Shown: piece after piece, positions 60,010 through 64,000 of the stretch
How the letters are laid out: each line of letters starts with the position of its first letter
Numbering within the stretch: the stretch's first letter is position 1
NCBI GenBank assembly: GCA_965267775.1
Contig: OZ254140.1
Location: forward strand, 124,001 to 188,000
DNA: 64,000 nucleotides
DNA from: Planktophila sp965267775
GTDB taxonomy: Bacteria > Actinomycetota > Actinomycetes > Nanopelagicales > Nanopelagicaceae
Reading direction: 5' to 3'
Position numbers and translations under genes: made by a program
Notes under the pieces: generated by a model
Seen by the model: only the letters and a program-made list of their open reading frames with translations
Told to the model about the DNA's origin: nothing
The model's database searches: none

Positions 60010-60766
60010 CCAGATCAAATCACTCCTCTACCCTTTCTACGAGTGGCGGATTGTTAAGGATCTCGACTTCTCGCGAACCCCTCGCCATATCGGAGTGACT
60101 CTCGATGGCAACCGCCGTTGGGCGAAGCAGAACCCAGATCCAACTGATCCCTATGGCCATAAGCGTGGGGCTCAGAAAATCGCCGACCTCTTGGGCTGGT
60201 GTGAAGAGACTCAGGTCGAGGTTGTCACGCTCTGGATGCTCTCGACCGATAACTTCAAGAGAAGTGCTGAAGAGGTTGAGACGCTGATTCAAGTCATTAG
60301 CGAGATTGTCGATGACCTTGCTGCCCGAGAGCGTTGGAACATTAAGGCGGTCGGTGCGCTCGATGTTCTGCCCCAGCCACTCGCCGAGAAACTCTCCAAC
60401 CTTCCAGGCTGCGCCGATTCACATCTTCAGGTCAATGTCGCAATTGGCTATGGTGGCCGTCGCGAGATAGTTGATGCGGTTAAGGGATTTCTCCTTGAAG
60501 AGGCGAAGGAAGGTCGAAGCCTTACTGAGGCAGCGGCCGAACTCGATGGCGATGCAATAGCCCGCCACCTCTACACAGCTGGCCAGCCAGATCCGGATCT
60601 CCTGATTAGAACTTCGGGGGAGCAGCGCCTCGGCGGCTTCCTCTTATGGCAATCAGCTCTCTCTGAGTTCTACTTCTGCGAAGCCTACTGGCCAGATTTC
60701 CGCCGCGTAGATTTCTTGCGCGCCCTCCGCGATTACTCACTGCGCCACCGCCGACTAGGTAAGTAG
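59990..60766 (+). CDS. uppS: Isoprenyl transferase (undecaprenyl/Z-polyprenyl diphosphate synthase)
   Basis: A 258-residue cis-prenyltransferase providing the lipid carrier for cell-wall precursors. TTG 59990 is chosen because GGAG lies seven bases upstream; it overlaps the DUF3817 gene by 20 bp. Motifs: HIGVTLDGNRRWAK with the catalytic Asp near residue 40, LWMLSTDNFKRS near 85, IGYGGRREIVDAV near 155, DLLIRTSGEQRLGGFLLWQ and SEFYFCEAYWPDF. The chain length of the product (short Z-prenyl or C50/C55) cannot be read from sequence. Confidence 0.94.
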   Translation: MLRSIRNQIKSLLYPFYEWRIVKDLDFSRTPRHIGVTLDGNRRWAKQNPDPTDPYGHKRGAQKIADLLGWCEETQVEVVTLWMLSTDNFKRSAEEVETLIQVISEIVDDLAARERWNIKAVGALDVLPQPLAEKLSNLPGCADSHLQVNVAIGYGGRREIVDAVKGFLLEEAKEGRSLTEAAAELDGDAIARHLYTAGQPDPDLLIRTSGEQRLGGFLLWQSALSEFYFCEAYWPDFRRVDFLRALRDYSLRHRRLGK

Positions 60767-60854
60767 TTAGCGAGGAAGTTAACATTCGATTACATCTGAA
60801 AATTATGAGGTGTGTCGGAGTTTGGGCCACATTCGACCAGCGTATCTTTTAAAG

Positions 60855-62147
60855 ATGCTGACAACCTATGTTCTTGATACTTCAGTATTGCTTGCAGATC
60901 CTGGCGCCCTCAATAAGTTTGAAGAGCATGAGGTTGTGATTCCAATAGTGGTCATCGGCGAGCTTGAGACGAAGCGAGATCACCCCGAACTTGGTTACTT
61001 CGCGCGAGCTGCCCTGCGAGCCCTTGATGATCTTCGTATCGAACATGGTCGCCTTGATAAGCCAATTCGCCTTAACGAAGAGGGTGGAATGCTGACAGTT
61101 GAGCTCAATCATTCTGATACCAGCTCACTCCCATCGAGCTTTCTGCGGGATGGAAATAACGATATTCGCATTCTGACTGTGGCAAAGAATTTGATGTCTG
61201 AGGGCAAGAAAGTTGTCTTGGTAACTAAAGACCTGCCACTGAGAGTCAAGGCATCATCGGTCGGCGTTGAGGCCCAGGAGTACCTCGCAGAATTAGTCTC
61301 CTCGAGCGGATGGACAGGAATTGAAGAACTTTCCGTAGGCCATCAAATCATCGATGAGCTCTACGCCTCTGATTTCGCCGAGCACGAATCAGCCCACACC
61401 CTCCCGGTTCATACGGGAATCGTTCTTCACTCAGAGAAGGGAAGCGCTCTCGCCAAGGTGACATCTGATAAGCGGCTCCAATTAGTTCGAGGTGATCGAT
61501 CAGCCTTTGGTCTTCATGGTCGCTCAGCAGAACAGCGCATCGCGCTCGACCTTCTCTTGGATGAATCCATTGGAATCGTCTCTCTCGGCGGACGTGCAGG
61601 TACGGGTAAATCTGCGCTCGCTCTCTGTGCCGGCCTCGAAGCAGTAATGGAGAAGCGCCTTCATAAGAAGGTCGTTATCTTCCGTCCGCTCTATCCCGTT
61701 GGCGGTCAAGAGCTTGGATATCTTCCGGGAAGTGAAGGAGAGAAGATGTCACCGTGGGCGCAGGCAGTCTTTGACACACTTGGCGCCTTGGTGAGCCAGG
61801 ATGTGATCGATGAAATTCTCGCTCGCGGAGTTGTTGAGGTCCTTCCCCTTACCCATATTCGCGGACGTTCACTCCATGATTCATTTGTCATCGTTGATGA
61901 GGCGCAATCCCTCGAACGTGGCGTCCTCTTAACCGTGCTCTCCCGTATCGGCCAAAATTCCAGAGTCGTCTTGACTCATGATGTGGCTCAGCGAGATAAC
62001 TTGCGGGTCGGTCGCCACGATGGAGTCGTCGCAGTGGTCGAAACTTTGAAGGGCCATCCGCTCTTCGCCCACATCACCTTGACCCGAAGCGAGCGCTCGC
62101 CGATAGCAGCCCTTGTGACCGAGATGCTCGAAGGCCCAATCGCCTAA
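60855..62147 (+). CDS. phoH2: PIN-PhoH protein (PhoH2/YlaK type)
   Basis: A 430-residue protein with an N-terminal PIN RNase domain (TYVLDTSVLLADPGAL; VVIGELETKRDHPELGYFAR; KVVLVTKDLPLRVKAS, carrying the acidic site) and a C-terminal PhoH ATPase/RNA helicase domain (GGRAGTGKSALALCAGLEA near 258, VIVDEAQSLE near 345). ATG 60855 is the family start. Such fusions act as sequence-specific RNA helicase/RNases in mycobacteria. No antitoxin-like gene lies upstream. Located between uppS and fum, as in the M. tuberculosis region. Confidence 0.93.
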   Translation: MLTTYVLDTSVLLADPGALNKFEEHEVVIPIVVIGELETKRDHPELGYFARAALRALDDLRIEHGRLDKPIRLNEEGGMLTVELNHSDTSSLPSSFLRDGNNDIRILTVAKNLMSEGKKVVLVTKDLPLRVKASSVGVEAQEYLAELVSSSGWTGIEELSVGHQIIDELYASDFAEHESAHTLPVHTGIVLHSEKGSALAKVTSDKRLQLVRGDRSAFGLHGRSAEQRIALDLLLDESIGIVSLGGRAGTGKSALALCAGLEAVMEKRLHKKVVIFRPLYPVGGQELGYLPGSEGEKMSPWAQAVFDTLGALVSQDVIDEILARGVVEVLPLTHIRGRSLHDSFVIVDEAQSLERGVLLTVLSRIGQNSRVVLTHDVAQRDNLRVGRHDGVVAVVETLKGHPLFAHITLTRSERSPIAALVTEMLEGPIA

Positions 62148-62256
62148 AAAGTACCTCTCTTAAATCTCACAGTCACAAATCGGACATATAGGACTTTGCC
62201 CTATCTGACCAGCACTTTTACTTATCCCCATTCCTCACAATTCCTGAGAATTTTCG

Positions 62257-62360
62257 ACTCACGCGGGGAAAAATTTGCGAGATCTCCCGCTGATTGGAAC
62301 TCTTTAGCCCAGCACGAGCCACAAGGGCGAGCAGGTCGAGGATTAGAGAGCGGGGTGAGT
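62257..62360 (+). promoter_or_regulatory. Candidate two-state 5' leader of the transglycosylase-like gene
   Basis: CTCCCGCT (62284-62291) can pair with GCGGGG upstream (62263-62268) or with AGCGGGG downstream (62349-62355), which overlaps the putative ribosome binding site GGGGTGAG. ACTCAC (62257-62262) pairs with GTGAGT (62355-62360), and CTCTTTAG (62300-62307) with TTAGAGAG (62343-62350). The pairings are partly exclusive, as in a switch. It does not match a riboswitch class that I can recognise. The rest of 62148-62256 shows small dyads but no gene. Confidence 0.45.
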
Positions 62361-62367
62361 TACAACG

Positions 62368-62928
62368 ATGTCAGTTAAGAAGTTAACGTCAAGCAAGCGC
62401 AACGTCTGGGCTCTCGTTACCGCGACCCTGATTCTCTCAGTCGCCCAGCCAACAGCTAACGGTCTCGACTTCCCAACGACGACCCGCCTTAATCTTCCTG
62501 AAGTTCCATCAGCTAGCCTGACGATCTCAAAGGATGTCGATCTCAATCAGAGCGTTGCCGCTCCAATCTCAGAGATGGCAAAGGTTGCAGCGATGGCCCG
62601 CCAGGTAGAGCTTGCCCGTAAGGCGACAGGCGCTAAGTACATTGCCCGCACCATTATGCAGAGCGATTACTCATGGGGCGCAGATCAGTACAGCTGCCTC
62701 AACCGCCTCTGGACTAAAGAGAGCCATTGGAATTACAAGGCTCATAACTATCGTTCAGGTGCACATGGAATCGCTCAGGCACTTCCAGCGACAAAGATGG
62801 AAGTAATCTCAACGGATTGGCGCACCAACCCTGTCACCCAGATTCGTTGGGGACTTCGCTACATCGATCTTCGTTATAGCACCCCATGTAAAGCATGGGC
62901 AAAGTTCAAGCGCTCGCACTACTACTAA
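62368..62928 (+). CDS. Secreted lytic transglycosylase-like cell-wall protein
   Basis: A 186-residue exported protein. Signal peptide near residues 1-32 (VWALVTATLILSVAQPTANG), a linker with KVAAMARQVELARKATGAKYIAR, and a C-terminal SLT-like domain of about 75 residues. The catalytic Glu is probably in RLWTKESHWNYKAHNY, followed by GAHGIAQALPATKM and TQIRWGLRYIDLRY, which match the actinobacterial transglycosylase/resuscitation-type fold. Two Cys residues (YSCLNR and TPCKAW) may form a disulphide. It probably cleaves peptidoglycan during growth. A structured leader precedes it. Confidence 0.85.
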   Translation: MSVKKLTSSKRNVWALVTATLILSVAQPTANGLDFPTTTRLNLPEVPSASLTISKDVDLNQSVAAPISEMAKVAAMARQVELARKATGAKYIARTIMQSDYSWGADQYSCLNRLWTKESHWNYKAHNYRSGAHGIAQALPATKMEVISTDWRTNPVTQIRWGLRYIDLRYSTPCKAWAKFKRSHYY

Positions 62929-62933
62929 GCCCT

Positions 62934-63024
62934 AGGAAATAAAGCATCGGCAAGCCGCCGACAATGTGCCGAAGTTCGGTCGTAACCGAGAATTTCCAAG
63001 CCTTGCCTATAGCTTTATTTTCCT
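62934..63024. terminator. Large inverted repeat between convergent transglycosylase and fumarase genes
   Basis: AGGAAATAAAGC (62934-62945) pairs with GCTTTATTTTCCT (63012-63024, one extra T). Inside, GGCAAG (62949-62954) pairs with CTTGCC (63002-63007), and TTCGGT with ACCGAGAA forms an inner hairpin. The 3' arm overlaps the end of the fumarase gene. It may end transcription in both directions, though the loop is unusually long for a simple terminator. Confidence 0.5.
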
Positions 63025-64000
63025 ACGGGCTTTGTGCCAATGACAAGTGGGCGCATTGTCTCTGCGAAGAAATCATTGCCCTTATCGTCTACAACGATAA
63101 ATGCCGGGAAGTCCACAACATCAATCTTCCAGACAGCTTCCATCCCTAAATCTTCAAAGTCGAGAACTTCAACCTTCTTAATGCAATCTTGAGCCAAGCG
63201 AGCTGCCGGTCCGCCGATGGATCCAAGGTAGAAACCCCCATGCTTTTCACATGCATCGGTTACGGCCTTTGAACGATTTCCCTTTGCAAGCATCACATGT
63301 GAGCCACCGTGTGCCTGGAAGTAATCGACATATGAATCCATGCGGCCAGCGGTAGTTGGTCCAAATGAACCTGATGCATAACCGGTTGGAGTCTTGGCAG
63401 GACCTGCGTAATAGACGGCGTGGTTCTTCATGTAATCAGGTATTGCCTTGCCCTCATCCAACATCGCCTTGATTCGTGCATGGGCGATATCGCGGGCGAC
63501 AACGATTGTGCCGGTCAATGAAACTCGAGTCTTTACTGGGTACTTCGAAAGTTCGGCACGGATTGCATCCATTGGCTGATTGAGATCGATCTTTACGACG
63601 TTATCGTCGAGATGTGAATCAGTTGTCTCAGGCATAAAGTGAACAGGATCTGTTTCAAGCTGTTCGAGGAAGATTCCATCCTTGGTGATCTTCGCCTTCG
63701 CCTGGCGATCTGCAGAGCATGAGACTGCAATCGCAATCGGAAGTGAAGCGCCGTGGCGGGGTAGGCGAACTACGCGAACATCGTGGCAGAAGTACTTTCC
63801 GCCGAACTGTGCGCCAATTCCCAATGTGCGAGTGAACTCAAGGACCTGCTTCTCAAGGTCGAGATCTCGGAAGCCATGGCCGGTTGCCGCATCTCCTGAA
63901 GTTGGCAGGCTATCGAGGTAGTGAGTCGATGCAAGCTTTGATGTCTTTACACAGTGCTCTGCACTTGTTCCGCCGATAACAATTGCAAGGTGATAGGGAG
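63015..64000 (-). CDS. fum: Class I fumarate hydratase, C-terminal part (cut by window end)
   Basis: The visible part is about 328 residues of a class I (iron-sulphur) fumarase, which converts fumarate to malate. It covers the end of the alpha domain (AIVIGGTSAEHCVKTSKLA; GHGFRDLDLEKQVLEFTRTLGIG over two segments; RLPRHGASLPIAIAVSCSADR) and the beta domain (VSLTGTIVVARDIAHARIK; GYASGSFGPTTAGRMDSYVD; FYLGSIGGPAARLAQDCIK). The reading frame stays open to the edge; the start is outside. M. tuberculosis has a class II fumarase at the similar position, so this is a different enzyme class. Confidence 0.93.
   Translation of the reverse strand, partial: PYHLAIVIGGTSAEHCVKTSKLASTHYLDSLPTSGDAATGHGFRDLDLEKQVLEFTRTLGIGAQFGGKYFCHDVRVVRLPRHGASLPIAIAVSCSADRQAKAKITKDGIFLEQLETDPVHFMPETTDSHLDDNVVKIDLNQPMDAIRAELSKYPVKTRVSLTGTIVVARDIAHARIKAMLDEGKAIPDYMKNHAVYYAGPAKTPTGYASGSFGPTTAGRMDSYVDYFQAHGGSHVMLAKGNRSKAVTDACEKHGGFYLGSIGGPAARLAQDCIKKVEVLDFEDLGMEAVWKIDVVDFPAFIVVDDKGNDFFAETMRPLVIGTKPVGK

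Noticed and set aside
60855..62147. A toxin-antitoxin system based on the PIN domain
   Set aside because: The PIN domain is fused to a PhoH ATPase, as in PhoH2 proteins, and no small antitoxin-like gene with its own ribosome binding site was seen upstream.
62257..62360. A cyclic di-AMP (ydaO) or cobalamin riboswitch
   Set aside because: The conserved ydaO blocks and the B12 box are not found, and the element is too short for ydaO. It is kept only as an unclassified structured leader.
1..64000. CRISPR arrays, insertion sequences, prophage or integrase genes
   Set aside because: No regularly spaced repeats, transposase or integrase motifs, or terminal inverted repeats were seen on reading both strands.

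Overview
The window reads as a stretch of chromosome from a streamlined, moderate-GC actinobacterium (roughly 45-50% G+C by eye). Two points support this. First, the actinobacteria-typical families are present: DUF501, DUF4307, DUF3817, a FmdB zinc ribbon, a CopD-CtaG fusion, protein O-mannosyltransferase, an RpsA-region GNAT of RimJ type and PIN-PhoH. Second, the gene order follows the Mycobacterium tuberculosis blocks Rv0991c-Rv1026 and Rv1080c-Rv1098c as I recall them. Low GC, many ATGA/GTGA stop-start overlaps, no mobile elements and no gap above about 230 bp suggest a free-living planktonic lineage such as the freshwater acI group (Ca. Nanopelagicales). The lineage is inference.

Layout: (1) 1-4.9 kb: tail of one GH13 enzyme, a secreted GH13 alpha-amylase and a CPD photolyase in a coupled operon, convergent with a membrane diguanylate cyclase. 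(2) 5-11.4 kb, mostly minus strand: a secreted coiled-coil protein, a saccharopine dehydrogenase-like enzyme with an SDR, tRNA-Arg, purU with a 58-aa membrane protein, an MMPL transporter and an FmdB protein. (3) 11.5-15 kb: CopC-like, CopD-CtaG and acyl-CoA dehydrogenase genes, all overlapping. (4) 15-42.6 kb: the conserved actinobacterial housekeeping block: 5-FTHF cyclo-ligase, Glp/MoeA-like, RimJ, Pmt, RsmI, MetG, TatD, RsmA, IspE, GlmU, Prs, L25, Pth, PEP carboxylase, Mfd, MazG, enolase, DivIC, DUF501, Ppx, UDG and MOSC. galU and rpfB, which sit in this block in M. tuberculosis, are absent here. (5) 42.6-45.5 kb: tRNA with UAA anticodon, membrane proteins and a secreted RTX-like protein. 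(6) 45.6-49.7 kb: a sugar ABC transporter operon with its LacI regulator and a clear operator. (7) 49.8-57.2 kb: three-subunit proton-translocating transhydrogenase, two MFS exporters and a DrrAB-type ABC exporter. (8) 57.2-64 kb: GreA, DUF4307, a small membrane protein, SURF1, DUF3817, UppS, PhoH, a secreted transglycosylase-like protein and class I fumarase (cut by the window end).

How the genes work together: sugar uptake and polysaccharide hydrolysis feed central carbon enzymes (enolase, PEP carboxylase, fumarase). Transhydrogenase balances NADPH. CtaG and SURF1 point to assembly of an aerobic cytochrome c oxidase. GlmU, UppS, IspE, DivIC and the transglycosylase serve cell-wall growth.

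No CRISPR array, phage, IS element, toxin-antitoxin pair or obvious new defence system was seen. The most interesting leads are a terminator-like hairpin that contains the ribosome binding site of rplY, a possible two-state leader before the transglycosylase gene, a short-variable-arm tRNA with a UAA anticodon, a shared C-terminal module in two secreted proteins, and an MFS gene whose conserved N-terminus has no ATG, GTG or TTG.
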